62,293 nucleotides of DNA from an uncultured Selenomonadaceae bacterium (lineage in GTDB: Bacteria > Bacillota > Negativicutes > Selenomonadales > Selenomonadaceae), in assembly GCA_937902665.1 (NCBI GenBank), contig CALELM010000086.1:1-62293 (forward strand), read 5' to 3'. The first letter of the stretch is position 1. Each line of letters begins with the position of its first letter. Under the pieces are notes generated by a model, which did not search any database, had not been told where the DNA came from, and saw nothing but the letters and a program-made list of their open reading frames with translations. A program made the translations under genes and the position numbers. Below are positions 54,004 to 62,214 of the stretch, piece after piece.

Positions 54004-54813
54004 CTAAAATTTTCCGCCTCCGCCTCCAGTAGAGCCACTGTCGCTGGAGGTCGTATCCGATTCCTTTGCCTTTGGAACAACTTTCACATCTGTATACAGA
54101 TAAGTATCCTCCTTTTCTGTCAAAGAAAAGGTGTCCCGTTCCAAGTAAGCGTCCGCAGCAACCTCACGATGCACGTTGCTCATCTGCCCAATCAAATAGG
54201 ACCTCACCCCATAACCTCCAAGGAGAGCCAAAAGCACTGCCAGTCCCAACGCTAACGGACTAAACTCGCTCGATGGATCGAAAGGTTTTCCTGTTTCTGC
54301 ATAATACGCCATCTCTTTTTCTGTCGTCTCAGCAAAAACTACAGCTGCTTTTGAAAAACGGTCATTCTTAAGCTCTGGGAGAACCTTGTCCTTCATATAC
54401 TCGATTCCGACGCTGCTCGTGATAATCTTGTTCAAATTGCGTCCTGTTGCAATGTAATAATCCCTCGAGTCAGCCGAAACCAAAAATACGATGGAACCCT
54501 TTTTTCCCTTCTCAAAGCCGCCTTTTCCCTCCACGATACTCTTTGCCAGCTTCTCTGCCGTCATTCCCTTTGGCAAATTTTTCAAAAATACTACGCCAGC
54601 ATGAATATCATACTTTTCATTTATCGCTTTCAGCTGCTTCTCCAATTCTGTCATTTTAGTCTCGTCAATGACAGAAATTCCTTTGTCAACATATACCAGC
54701 TTGCTTTCGCTCATGACAGGAACCTCTGCCGACTTATTGGCAGCTGCCATAGCAGAAACGCTAAGCAAAAGCACAATCAGCAGGCCAGTCAAACCTGAAA
54801 CTATTTTCCGCAT
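54004..54813 (-). CDS. secreted TPM-domain protein
   Basis: A 269-aa protein with a signal peptide (SGLTGLLIVLLLSVSAMAAA), a TPM domain (about 40-180: VDKGISVIDETKMTELEKQL ... GSIVFLVSADSRDYYIATGR), one membrane helix near residues 198-214, and a short cytosolic C-terminal part ending in GGGGGKF. It is the second TPM protein in the window. GGAGGGGG precedes the ATG at 54813. It is the last gene of the SPFH operon, overlapping the previous stop region closely. Confidence 0.88.
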   Translation of the reverse strand: MRKIVSGLTGLLIVLLLSVSAMAAANKSAEVPVMSESKLVYVDKGISVIDETKMTELEKQLKAINEKYDIHAGVVFLKNLPKGMTAEKLAKSIVEGKGGFEKGKKGSIVFLVSADSRDYYIATGRNLNKIITSSVGIEYMKDKVLPELKNDRFSKAAVVFAETTEKEMAYYAETGKPFDPSSEFSPLALGLAVLLALLGGYGVRSYLIGQMSNVHREVAADAYLERDTFSLTEKEDTYLYTDVKVVPKAKESDTTSSDSGSTGGGGGKF

Positions 54814-54823
54814 GGTCCCCCTC

Positions 54824-55924
54824 CTATACAACAAGACATTTCACAATAAAGTAGAAAATCGGCAACATGATCAATGCTGAAATTCCAAAATACATGCCAG
54901 CCTTTTGCTTGTCATAGGGAAGGCTTCCAACCATCTTCCCAGTCTGCCCATTCATCATGAAGGTATATGGTTTCCCGTGATACTTTGTCGTAAGAATCCA
55001 TACAGGAGCAAGCACATAACTAACCTTTCCATCTTCCTTGGAAACAAAATGCTCCGTCATGTTGACACGATGGTATCCTTCCACTGTTCCTTCCAAAACG
55101 GCAACGGCACTTGTTTCCACTCTCTGATCTGCACGAGGCACTGAGCTCTCCGCATCCACATCATACCGATCCGCCAAGTATCCTGCCAAATATCCTGCAT
55201 TAAATTCCACAAGCTCGCTGTAATCAAAAGGCTCAATAGATTCCATGTAGGCATCATCCATTTTCTCACTGCCATCTACGGGAATTCTTTCAAATTTCAT
55301 AGTGCCGGTACGTTCACAGGCAAAAACGCTTGTTTCCGTGACGACATCATCCCCAGTTTCATAAACCCGATCCGTCTCAGCGCGAAAAGCAGCCGATGCA
55401 GTGACTTGAGAATCAAACAACCAAAAAGGTACATACATTGGCTGAATATCCTCCACACGGTTATTCGCCGTAAATGCACTCGGCAGCAAAGTTTTTCCCT
55501 TATAGAAAGCTTTCAAAGCCTCCACTGCTTCCTTTTTCGTTTTCTTGAAAGGTATTACATAATCCGGTTTCAACATTCCATCAAAACGTGATGGAACCAT
55601 GGTCGGATTTCCGCAATAGCAACACTCCGTTGCCATTGTGTTCTCATCACAGACCAATTCTGCTCCGCAGGAAGAACAGGTAAACTTCCGAAGTGCAGAT
55701 GCATCTTCATCCCACTCTTGCCCTGCTGACTCTGTATCCCACTTTGCTTCCTGTGCTTCTGCTGCCTTTGCTGCCCTCTCCTGCTCTTTGTCAAAAAGTG
55801 ACTTAATCGTGGAAATCTCAAATTCATTCCCACAGTATTCGCAAGTAACTTTGTCATGTCCCGGCTGGAAACTGAGAGGAGCCGTACAATGCGGGCATTT
55901 ATAACTTACTGTTGCATTTGCCAT
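54824..55924 (-). CDS. zinc-ribbon membrane protein
   Basis: A 366-aa protein with two zinc ribbons at the N-terminus (CPHC..C at 9-32 and CSSCGAELVC ... CCYCGNPT at 80-105), a beta-rich middle domain with PFKKTKKEAVEALKAFYKGK and VPFWLFDSQV, and one C-terminal membrane helix (345-363). This arrangement is known in a family often named TFIIB-type zinc ribbon protein, of unknown function and usually next to an SPFH/YdjI and a TPM gene, as here. Confidence 0.85.
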   Translation of the reverse strand: MANATVSYKCPHCTAPLSFQPGHDKVTCEYCGNEFEISTIKSLFDKEQERAAKAAEAQEAKWDTESAGQEWDEDASALRKFTCSSCGAELVCDENTMATECCYCGNPTMVPSRFDGMLKPDYVIPFKKTKKEAVEALKAFYKGKTLLPSAFTANNRVEDIQPMYVPFWLFDSQVTASAAFRAETDRVYETGDDVVTETSVFACERTGTMKFERIPVDGSEKMDDAYMESIEPFDYSELVEFNAGYLAGYLADRYDVDAESSVPRADQRVETSAVAVLEGTVEGYHRVNMTEHFVSKEDGKVSYVLAPVWILTTKYHGKPYTFMMNGQTGKMVGSLPYDKQKAGMYFGISALIMLPIFYFIVKCLVV

Positions 55925-55935
55925 ATCAATCCACC

Positions 55936-57219
55936 TCAGCTTCTGGAAGCTCCGCAGTTAGAACAAAATTTTCCTTCATTCACTGTGCCGCAGGAGCAGG
56001 TCCAAGGACCGGCAGGACGTGGCTTTCCGCATTCCGAGCAGAATTTTCCCGTATTTTCCTTACCGCAGGAACATACCCAAGACGAAGCAGGCGCAGGCTG
56101 AGGACTTCCGCATTCCGAGCAGAATTTCCCTGCATTCCCCGTATGTCCGCACGAACATGTCCACCCAGCAGCTTGAACATTCTGTGCTGGTTTTGGTGCC
56201 TGTGCCTGCTGCTGCGCTGCCATCTGAAACATTTGTCCGGCATTCACGCCTGCCTGCTGCGCCATATTCATGCCCATAAAGCCACCGATTGCACCCATGC
56301 CACCTTCATTTTTTGCAGCATCCTGCATTGCCTGTGCCTGTGCATTGACCGTAAAGGCACCAGCCATTCCGGGATTCATCAAAGGAGAAGAGAACTGCAG
56401 ATCCTTCAAACGTTTTTCGTCCTCCGGATTTGCCGTTACGCTTGACACACCAAAGGTACCGACCTTGATTCCACGTTCTCCCCAACGCTTGCTAAGTACC
56501 TCATTCAGAGCATCTGCAATTTCCATTGTATGACCAGGAAGCTCATCATATCGAATCCCCAGCGCAGAAATTTTTGCAAATGCCGGCTGCAATGCAGTCA
56601 GAAGTTCTGATTTTAACTGCCCATCAATCTCGCTTCTGTCATAAACATCCTCGACATTTCCGCAAACATTCGTATAAAACTGAATAGGATTTACAATGCG
56701 ATAGCTGTACTCACCAAAACAACGAATGGAAACCGTTGCAGAAAGATTGATTGTTGCATCTATGATACGGAAAGGAATCGGCTGCGGCGTACCATACTTG
56801 TTTCCCATAATTTCCTTTGTGTTGAAATAATAAACCCTTTGGTCTTTTGCGGCATCGCCGCCAAAAGTAAAGCGTTTCCCTACTTCCTTAAAAATCGCCC
56901 GCAGGTTCTGATCCAAATCACCTTCAAATATCGTTGGCTCAGATGACGTATCATACTTGAACTCGCCAGGTTCTGCGCAAATCTCAACTACCTTGCCCTG
57001 CTCAACAATAATCATGCACTGCCCGGAATTTACCGAAATAATAGAGCCGTTGGAAATAATATTATCCTCACCATCTGTATTGGAGCTTCTGCCACCCACA
57101 CGTTTCTGCCCTTTCGCTACAAGCGTATCCGCATCCAATGCCTCACAATAAAAATACTCTTTCCATTGATCCGCAAGAACTCCACCAACTGCACCCATTG
57201 CTGCTTTAATCAGTCCCAT
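55936..57219 (-). CDS. SPFH-domain protein with C-terminal zinc ribbons (YdjI-like)
   Basis: A 427-aa protein: SPFH/band-7-like core from about 40 to 280 (GQCMIIVEQGKVVEICAEPG, IPFRIIDATINLSATVSIRC), a Gln/Ala/Met-rich region (300-350) and three short CxCG..GKFCSECG-type zinc ribbons at the C-terminus. Bacillus YdjI-like proteins scaffold envelope-stress complexes. The three genes from here to 54004 are tightly packed and form one operon ended by the 53935 terminator. A TATAAT at 57258-57263 is a likely -10. Confidence 0.88.
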   Translation of the reverse strand: MGLIKAAMGAVGGVLADQWKEYFYCEALDADTLVAKGQKRVGGRSSNTDGEDNIISNGSIISVNSGQCMIIVEQGKVVEICAEPGEFKYDTSSEPTIFEGDLDQNLRAIFKEVGKRFTFGGDAAKDQRVYYFNTKEIMGNKYGTPQPIPFRIIDATINLSATVSIRCFGEYSYRIVNPIQFYTNVCGNVEDVYDRSEIDGQLKSELLTALQPAFAKISALGIRYDELPGHTMEIADALNEVLSKRWGERGIKVGTFGVSSVTANPEDEKRLKDLQFSSPLMNPGMAGAFTVNAQAQAMQDAAKNEGGMGAIGGFMGMNMAQQAGVNAGQMFQMAAQQQAQAPKPAQNVQAAGWTCSCGHTGNAGKFCSECGSPQPAPASSWVCSCGKENTGKFCSECGKPRPAGPWTCSCGTVNEGKFCSNCGASRS

Positions 57220-57378
57220 AATAAAATACCTCCCTTGTTTTTATGCCATCTGTATGCATTATACGATATTTTTAACACAAATAAAACAAAAAATATGTCA
57301 TAAGGAAAAAAGTCCCACGAAAACTCTGTCATGAATTCCGTTTCCCCATAATGCCGATTTTCTTTCTCTTGGCAAAAG

Positions 57379-58185
57379 TCACAGTTGCCTTCTCTGCCTT
57401 ACTGCCTCATAGATGGCAACAGCAGAAGCTGCAGCTACGTTCAAAGATTCTGCCCCGCCATGCATTGGTATATAAAATTTATTTGACATAGAGATTACTT
57501 CATCCGAAATGCCATTTCCTTCGTTTCCAAAGATCAATGCCACACCCTCGCAAAAATTCACGTCCGTATATTCCTGAGCTTCCTTGTCTAATGCCGCTGC
57601 ATATAAACGCAACGGATATTCCTGTGCAAAAGAAAAAAAATCTTCCTTTTTCACTCCTGCGCAAATAGGCAAATGAAAAATCGATCCCATGGCAGAACGT
57701 ACCACTTTATCTGAAAACACGTCCACACATCCCGAAAGCAAAATGATACCATCTGCACCTGCTGCATCTGCAGTACGAATTATAGTACCGGCATTTCCCG
57801 GATCCTGCACGCCATCCAAAACGACCAAAAGAGGCGGATTTTTCTTGGGAATACTATCCAAACTTATGCGTTGCTGTTCCATAACAGCAAGAATTCCCTG
57901 CGGGCTGCTCGTATCAGAAACTCGTTCAAAAAGCCCCATCGGAACTTCATACAGCTCTATGCCCTTTTTTTCCATATCCTCCAACAGACATATTCCACGT
58001 TGCTCTGACATCAGCCCTTTCACAAAAAGAACAAAACGTATCTTCCACGCAGAAGCGACCGCCATTTCCAAAAGACGCACTCCTTCTGCCAAAAAAAGGC
58101 CTTCTCGATCCCTATGTTTTTTCTGCCTGAGTTCTCGAACCAGCTTTAATTTTTTATTAGCGGCACTCTCTATCAAGCCTCCCAT
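57379..58185 (-). CDS. TrmH/SpoU-family RNA 2'-O-methyltransferase
   Basis: A 268-aa SAM-dependent methyltransferase acting on tRNA or rRNA. An N-terminal substrate-binding domain (KLVRELRQKKHRDREGLFLAEG) is followed by the SPOUT knot with LDGVQDPGNAGTIIRTADAAG, ALIFGNEGNGIS and IPMHGGAESLNVAAASAVA. GGGAGG precedes the ATG. The exact target nucleotide cannot be read from sequence. Confidence 0.93.
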   Translation of the reverse strand: MGGLIESAANKKLKLVRELRQKKHRDREGLFLAEGVRLLEMAVASAWKIRFVLFVKGLMSEQRGICLLEDMEKKGIELYEVPMGLFERVSDTSSPQGILAVMEQQRISLDSIPKKNPPLLVVLDGVQDPGNAGTIIRTADAAGADGIILLSGCVDVFSDKVVRSAMGSIFHLPICAGVKKEDFFSFAQEYPLRLYAAALDKEAQEYTDVNFCEGVALIFGNEGNGISDEVISMSNKFYIPMHGGAESLNVAAASAVAIYEAVRQRRQL

Positions 58186-58204
58186 AACATCCTCCCATCA
58201 AAAA

Positions 58205-58226
58205 AGGGACTGCTAAAGCAGTCCCT
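58205..58226 (-). terminator. terminator of infC-rpmI-rplT operon
   Basis: AGGGACTGC/GCAGTCCCT, a perfect 9-bp stem with a 4-base loop, followed on the minus strand by TTTTTTGATGG. Confidence 0.92.
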
Positions 58227-58237
58227 CCTAATATAGC

Positions 58238-58591
58238 TTACAGATTTTCCTTAGCAATCGTCACAAACTGAGCAAATGCCTTCTCATCACTGATAGCTAA
58301 CTCAGCCAACATCTTACGGTTCACCTCAACGCCTGCCACGGTAAGACCATTCACAAGACGGCTGTAGGAAATACCGTTTGCACGAGCTGCCGCATTAATG
58401 CGAGCAATCCAAAGACGACGGAAATTCCCCTTCTTTGCACGACGGTCACGACGTGCATAGTAAAGAGCCTTCATTACAGTCTCATTTGCTTTCTTGAACT
58501 GCTTGCTCTTAGACCCCTTATAGCCCTTAGCTAATTTCAAAATCTTCTTATGACGTCTATGTGCTGTCACGCCTACTTTTACTCTTGGCAT
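58238..58591 (-). CDS. rplT: ribosomal protein L20
   Basis: A 117-aa 50S protein that nucleates 23S rRNA folding and is an autoregulator of its operon in many bacteria. PRVKVGVTAHRRHKKILKLA, then QFKKANETVMKALYYARRDR and LWIARINAAARANGISYSRL are typical. TAGGAGG precedes the ATG. Confidence 0.98.
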   Translation of the reverse strand: MPRVKVGVTAHRRHKKILKLAKGYKGSKSKQFKKANETVMKALYYARRDRRAKKGNFRRLWIARINAAARANGISYSRLVNGLTVAGVEVNRKMLAELAISDEKAFAQFVTIAKENL

Positions 58592-58628
58592 GTTTCTTTC
58601 CTCCTAAATCAGTATTAAACAAAACCCC

Positions 58629-58826
58629 TTAAGCATACGGAAGCATGCTCTTGATGCGACCGCGCTCCGAAGCAACAGCAAGTGCTGCCTTGCGAAGATT
58701 TCTCTTACGCTTCGGGGACTTCTTCTCCAAAATATGTCTCTTGTACGCCTTATTGCGTTTGAACTCACCACTACCTGTTACGGTAAAGCGTTTTGCAGCA
58801 GCTCTGCGCGTCTTAATCTTTGGCAT
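58629..58826 (-). CDS. rpmI: ribosomal protein L35
   Basis: A 65-aa 50S protein: PKIKTRRAAAKRFTVTGSGE, then a basic RHILEKKSPKRKRNLRK-like part. It overlaps the 3' end of infC by 14 bases, with GGGAGG before the ATG. Confidence 0.98.
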   Translation of the reverse strand: MPKIKTRRAAAKRFTVTGSGEFKRNKAYKRHILEKKSPKRKRNLRKAALAVASERGRIKSMLPYA

Positions 58827-59388
58827 TACTGTTTCCTCCCTTAGAATTCAAATCTTGTTTTGGCTTGGATGCTTTCTGCGCCTTAGGCGCAACAATCATC
58901 GTCATATTTTTTCCCTCAAGCTTGGCAGGACGCTCAATAGAAACACCATCACCGAGATTCTCGGCAACACGTGCCAATACCTCCTTGCCCAGTTCCGGAT
59001 GGGAAAGCTCCCTTCCACGGAACATAATCGTCACCTTGACCTTGTTTCCTTCTTCCACAAAGCGAAGTGCGTTCTTCAGCTTGACATCAAAATCGTGTTG
59101 TTCAATATTCGGCCGAAGCTTGACTTCTTTAATCGTGATGACCTTTTGCTTTTTCTTGGCTTCTTTTTCCCGTTTCTGCTGTTCGTACCTATACTTCCCA
59201 AAATCCATAATACGACAAACAGGCGGCTTTGCCTTGGGTGCAACCTCGACCAAATCAAGATGCTGCTCCTCAGCCATTTGAAGTGCATCCCGTGTAAGCA
59301 TGACTCCCAACTGTTCACCAGCTGCACCCGTAACACGAACTTCCTTAATGCGGATTTCTTCGTTGATTCTCAAAGACTCCTTGCTAAT
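58813..59388 (-). CDS. infC: translation initiation factor IF-3 with AUU start
   Basis: IF-3 prevents premature subunit joining and checks the start codon. The start is read as ATT at 59388: GGGAGGTG lies eight bases upstream and the protein then begins ISKESLRINEEIRIKEVRV, the usual IF-3 N-terminus. AUU starts in infC make translation sensitive to IF-3 level. The 191-aa protein has the N domain, linker EKEAKKKQKVITIKEVKLRP and C domain with MFRGRELSHPELG, and a C-terminal extension of about 20 residues (KASKPKQDLNSKG). Confidence 0.95.
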   Translation of the reverse strand: MSKESLRINEEIRIKEVRVTGAAGEQLGVMLTRDALQMAEEQHLDLVEVAPKAKPPVCRIMDFGKYRYEQQKREKEAKKKQKVITIKEVKLRPNIEQHDFDVKLKNALRFVEEGNKVKVTIMFRGRELSHPELGKEVLARVAENLGDGVSIERPAKLEGKNMTMIVAPKAQKASKPKQDLNSKGGNSNAKD

Positions 59389-59404
59389 AGTAAAAACACC
59401 TCCC

Positions 59405-59501
59405 AAAAACAAAATAAAACAGGATGGCACAAGCCACCCTGTAAAATACTGCACTATGAACCCATCTGACCTCTGCCAGCAGGTGAGAAGCGGTGGCTTC
59501 T
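59405..59501 (-). promoter_or_regulatory. infC leader with terminator and alternative pairing
   Basis: On the minus strand the leader has AGAAGC/GCTTCT hairpin (59486-59501) and then a terminator stem ACAGG-TGGC/GCCA-CCTGT (59419-59442) followed by TTTATTTTGTTTTT. The 8 bases GGTGGCTT of 59492-59499 can also pair with AAGCCACC at 59431-59438, which would break the terminator. This is the pattern of an IF3/L20 leader attenuator. Confidence 0.7.
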
Positions 59502-59523
59502 TCTTTCTCAAGCAACTTTTGAC

Positions 59524-59552
59524 ATGATATCACAAATCAAACCTATCGTCAA
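59524..59552 (-). promoter_or_regulatory. sigma-70 promoter of infC-rpmI-rplT
   Basis: On the minus strand: -35 TTGACG (59547-59552), 17-base spacer, -10 TATCAT (59524-59529), just upstream of the leader. The Cas gene stop lies only 50 bases further upstream. Confidence 0.75.
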
Positions 59553-59600
59553 TATCTTTTTCTGGTTTTTTAATCAAGAAATGGCTTAGATTTGCTTCTA

Positions 59601-60902
59601 TCAAAGCCGAAGATTCATAAGCTTTTCTGCCAAAGTGATATAGGTTTCGTTATGAACCTCCTCAAAGTTTTTACTTTTTCCTTTAGAATCCTTTTCCACG
59701 AATTTATAGGTAAACTTATCGGATGTCAGTTCTTTCAATTCAATATCACAGGTATCTGCGCCCGGATGGAATTTCAGGGAAGCAGCCAAGAAATAGCGCA
59801 TCATAATGTTGTTGAAAATAAAGCTGATACTCTTCCGAAGCTTAGTATCATAGGTGAAGAACAAGTGGAACACCTTGGAATAATAGTCCATCAGGCTCAT
59901 TCCGTCACCGCTCAGATACTTCATATGGTCGATGCTGTTTCGGAAATCGTTTGCAATGTCAAAAGAACCGCCATCTTTTTCCGGCTCTTTCACGAAAAGC
60001 TTCAATCCGCACAGATAAGTCCGCACAGCATCCGGATAAGCAAACAGGAATTTCCTCATCTTGGTACCGGTCGAAAGATTATTTCCAAGGTTTACAAGCT
60101 GCTTCCCTTTATCGTATCCATAAAGCGGCAGATCCGGTGTATAGATGGACATAATATCATAAAGGATTGCGCCATCTTCAATCTGAACCTTGGGCAAGGA
60201 AAGCTTTCTCCAGCAACTGTCGGCTGCAACAGTGTCCCCATGATACAGCCTTACATAATGCATGCCAAGCTGATAATACAAAAGGTCACGCTCACGAAGA
60301 TGAAAGGCATACCCATAACTCAACAAGGAATTGACAGGATCTCTGGGCGGTTTGCGGTTTCTGCCATTCCATTCCCAATGCGAATTCAGCAGAAAAGGAA
60401 ATGCTGAGAAATATTTCTTGGAAGAGATTCCTTCCAAGCCACGAATAACCTCTTCATCCGATTCTGCTAAAAGCTTCTTTTGGAAAAAATGTATTTCATC
60501 TGCCAAGAAGGAAACTTCTTGGTCTTTTTTTATTTTTGCATAGTATTTCAGCAATTTGCATTGATTTGCAAGCTTCTCTCCCAAAAACGTATGGATAAGC
60601 GCCAGCCTAGCCTGCCTGTCAAAAAACAGATCCATTTGCTGTTTGGTACGCTGCCATGAGATTCGATTCCCGCAAATGCCAGCAAGCACTTTTCCGCGAA
60701 AGTCAACAAAGGAAATCTCCGCATGATTCTCTATCAGAAAAAAGAGCAAAGGTGTGGATATATTGGCACCCGAACCAACCACCACATGATGAACCTGAAG
60801 CAGCGGCAACGAGGCTTCCACAGAGCCTTCCTTTTCAATGACAAGCCGACCTCCATCCTTTTTTGCATGAGAACCCTTCGACAATAAATAAACAACACAC
60901 AT
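59601..60902 (-). CDS. Cas1 N-terminal half fused to Cas13a C-terminal HEPN half
   Basis: Residues 1-200 of 433 are Cas1, the CRISPR spacer integrase: GGRLVIEKEG, VVVGSGANISTPLLFFL, catalytic-type Glu157 in RGLEGISSKKYF, and RNRKPPRDPVNSLLSYGYAF. The Cas1 sequence stops there, before its catalytic His and Asp. From residue 201 it reads HLRERDLLYYQLGMHY, then GAILYDI, a HEPN RxxxxH (R321-H326, RNSIDH) and FFTYDTKLRK, which matches the C-terminal end of type VI-A Cas13a, an RNA-guided RNase. The fusion is in frame. Cas1 half is truncated; Cas13a half lacks the first HEPN and the crRNA lobe, so neither normal activity is expected. GGAGAGGGAGG before the ATG fixes the start. No Cas2 or array is seen. 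Confidence 0.8.
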   Translation of the reverse strand: MCVVYLLSKGSHAKKDGGRLVIEKEGSVEASLPLLQVHHVVVGSGANISTPLLFFLIENHAEISFVDFRGKVLAGICGNRISWQRTKQQMDLFFDRQARLALIHTFLGEKLANQCKLLKYYAKIKKDQEVSFLADEIHFFQKKLLAESDEEVIRGLEGISSKKYFSAFPFLLNSHWEWNGRNRKPPRDPVNSLLSYGYAFHLRERDLLYYQLGMHYVRLYHGDTVAADSCWRKLSLPKVQIEDGAILYDIMSIYTPDLPLYGYDKGKQLVNLGNNLSTGTKMRKFLFAYPDAVRTYLCGLKLFVKEPEKDGGSFDIANDFRNSIDHMKYLSGDGMSLMDYYSKVFHLFFTYDTKLRKSISFIFNNIMMRYFLAASLKFHPGADTCDIELKELTSDKFTYKFVEKDSKGKSKNFEEVHNETYITLAEKLMNLRL

Positions 60903-60973
60903 ACCGAACCCTCCCTCTCCATAAATATCATAAATATCGGACATCTCCAGTGTACAAGAAAATACCTTTTTTT

Positions 60974-61039
60974 CATTTTTTCCGTGAACTAAAAAAACCA
61001 CCGAAACATCGGTGGCTTTTTTAGTTCACGGAAAAAATG
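60974..61039. terminator. 30-bp near-perfect palindrome upstream of Cas1
   Basis: Outer arms of 23 bp (60974-60996 with 61017-61039), one mismatch, then an inner 7-bp CCACCGA/TCGGTGG stem with an AACA loop. A- and T-tracts flank the inner stem, so it can act as a bidirectional terminator; the outer arms are unusually long for that. Confidence 0.7.
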
Positions 61040-61448
61040 TCCATAAACTGGACTGCATCAACCATGCTATTAAATTTTCTCATCAAATAAGAATAAAAAA
61101 ACATCGCCCGGTATGTCGGGCTGTGCTCTGTCAACTCTTGCTCCTGTAACCCGCATGGTTACTGGGCTGATTGGAGGGTTTTGGAAAACCTCCCCCATTT
61201 TGCCCCTGCAAGAGCTGTGCGAAGTCCCCCACTTTACGGCAACATGCCACGAAGCCAGCATTTTCAAGGCTTCCGGGGCTTTCGCAAGTTAGGAAAACCT
61301 GTCTCGATTTTAGTGGGGTTTCGACACCCATCAGAGGTTTTCCTTTTTGTTATCTCTCGCAGGATATTATAATAGAATCTTGCAATTCTGTCAACAAAAA
61401 AGAAAGAGTGTTGAAACATGAACTGCTTAATTTCTTGAGTACAGCCTG
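61040..61448 (-). other. unassigned structured stretch
   Basis: No convincing gene. On the minus strand it has inverted copies of GGAAAACCT/AGGTTTTCC (near 61182, 61292 and 61346), a short palindrome GGAGG-TTTT/AAAA-CCTCC (61173-61193), and GCCCG/CGGGC followed by GATGTTTTTTT (about 61094-61115), a terminator-like end. Open frames of 65-66 codons exist on the minus strand but have no ribosome sites. It could be a small RNA or a decayed mobile element. Confidence 0.35.
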
Positions 61449-61997
61449 TTAATTCAGTTTTTCCAATTCACGGATTCTTTCCTTTCTTTCCTGAATGCAA
61501 GAAAGGAACATCGCATCACCGAAGGAAAAGAAACGGTACTTTTGTTCAACAGCTGTTTTGTACGCATCTAACACAAATTCTCTTCCAGCAAAGGCACTGA
61601 TCAGCATGATAAGCGTCGATTTTGGTAAATGGAAATTTGTGACGATTGCATCAACAATCTTGAATTCATATCCGGGGTAGATGAAGATATCCGTCCAGCC
61701 GCTGCATCCCTTGATATCATTCTTTGCCGATGCAGCCGATTCCAAGGTACGGATAGAGGTCGTTCCCACTGCAACAACACGATGCCCCGCTTTTTTGGTA
61801 TCTCGAATCAGCTTTGCTGTTTCTTCGGAAATAGAAAAATATTCTTTGTGCATGACATGATCTTCAATCTTGTCAACATTTACGGGGCGAAATGTCCCAA
61901 GTCCAACATGAAGCGTCACAAACCCCAGATGGATACCTGCATCTTTCAGTTCCTGCATTTGCTCTTTGGTAAAGTGCAATCCTGCCGTCGGCGCGGC
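61449..61997 (-). pseudogene. queA: queA, C-terminal part only
   Basis: QueA transfers and isomerises ribosyl from S-adenosylmethionine to tRNA in queuosine synthesis. About 182 of roughly 345 residues are present, starting in AAPTAGLHFT and running through VTLHVGLGTFRPV, VVAVGTTSIRTLES, TDIFIYPGYEF, TNFHLPKSTLIML and the normal C-terminus. Upstream of AAPTAGL the frame leaves the family and meets a stop near 62037, so the N-terminal half is absent. The junction lies in the GC-rich bases 61975-62003. Confidence 0.85.
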
Positions 61998-62094
61998 GGC
62001 GCAGCAGGAGCAGCTCTCCGCGCTCGCTCTTTTTTATTGATCTTTCAACGAAAAACTCGCGCTCGAACTGTTCCTCCGAACAAAGCACCTGCAT
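61975..62094 (-). pseudogene. N-terminal fragment, possibly protein kinase
   Basis: From the ATG at 62094 a different frame reads QVLCSEEQFEREFFVERS, then IKKSERGELLLLRRRADG and runs into the queA sequence out of its frame. The pattern of a ~40-residue lead (FEREFxVxRxIKxSERGxxLLLRHR) resembles the start of Ser/Thr kinase-like proteins that are encoded opposite an XRE gene in Lachnospiraceae and Ruminococcaceae. The rest of that gene is missing. Confidence 0.4.
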
Positions 62095-62214
62095 CCGCTC
62101 ACCACCCTTCATACTATGCAGTGTGCATATTGCTTTTTGATAAAAAACATCATAAAATACGGTAAACAAACAAAGTATATGTTATTTTTCTTCATTTGTA
62201 AAGGTGGTGCCGGC

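Noticed and set aside
60903..61001. Longer N-terminus of the Cas fusion up to 61001
   Set aside because: The extra 33 residues lie partly in the palindrome and have no ribosome site; the ATG at 60902 has a strong one and matches the Cas1 start.
61131..61331. 66-aa minus-strand frame in the unassigned stretch
   Set aside because: No ribosome site and no recognised family; kept only as part of the structured region.
59601..61448. CRISPR array expected beside Cas1/Cas13a
   Set aside because: No regularly spaced direct repeats of 28-37 bp found by eye on either side.
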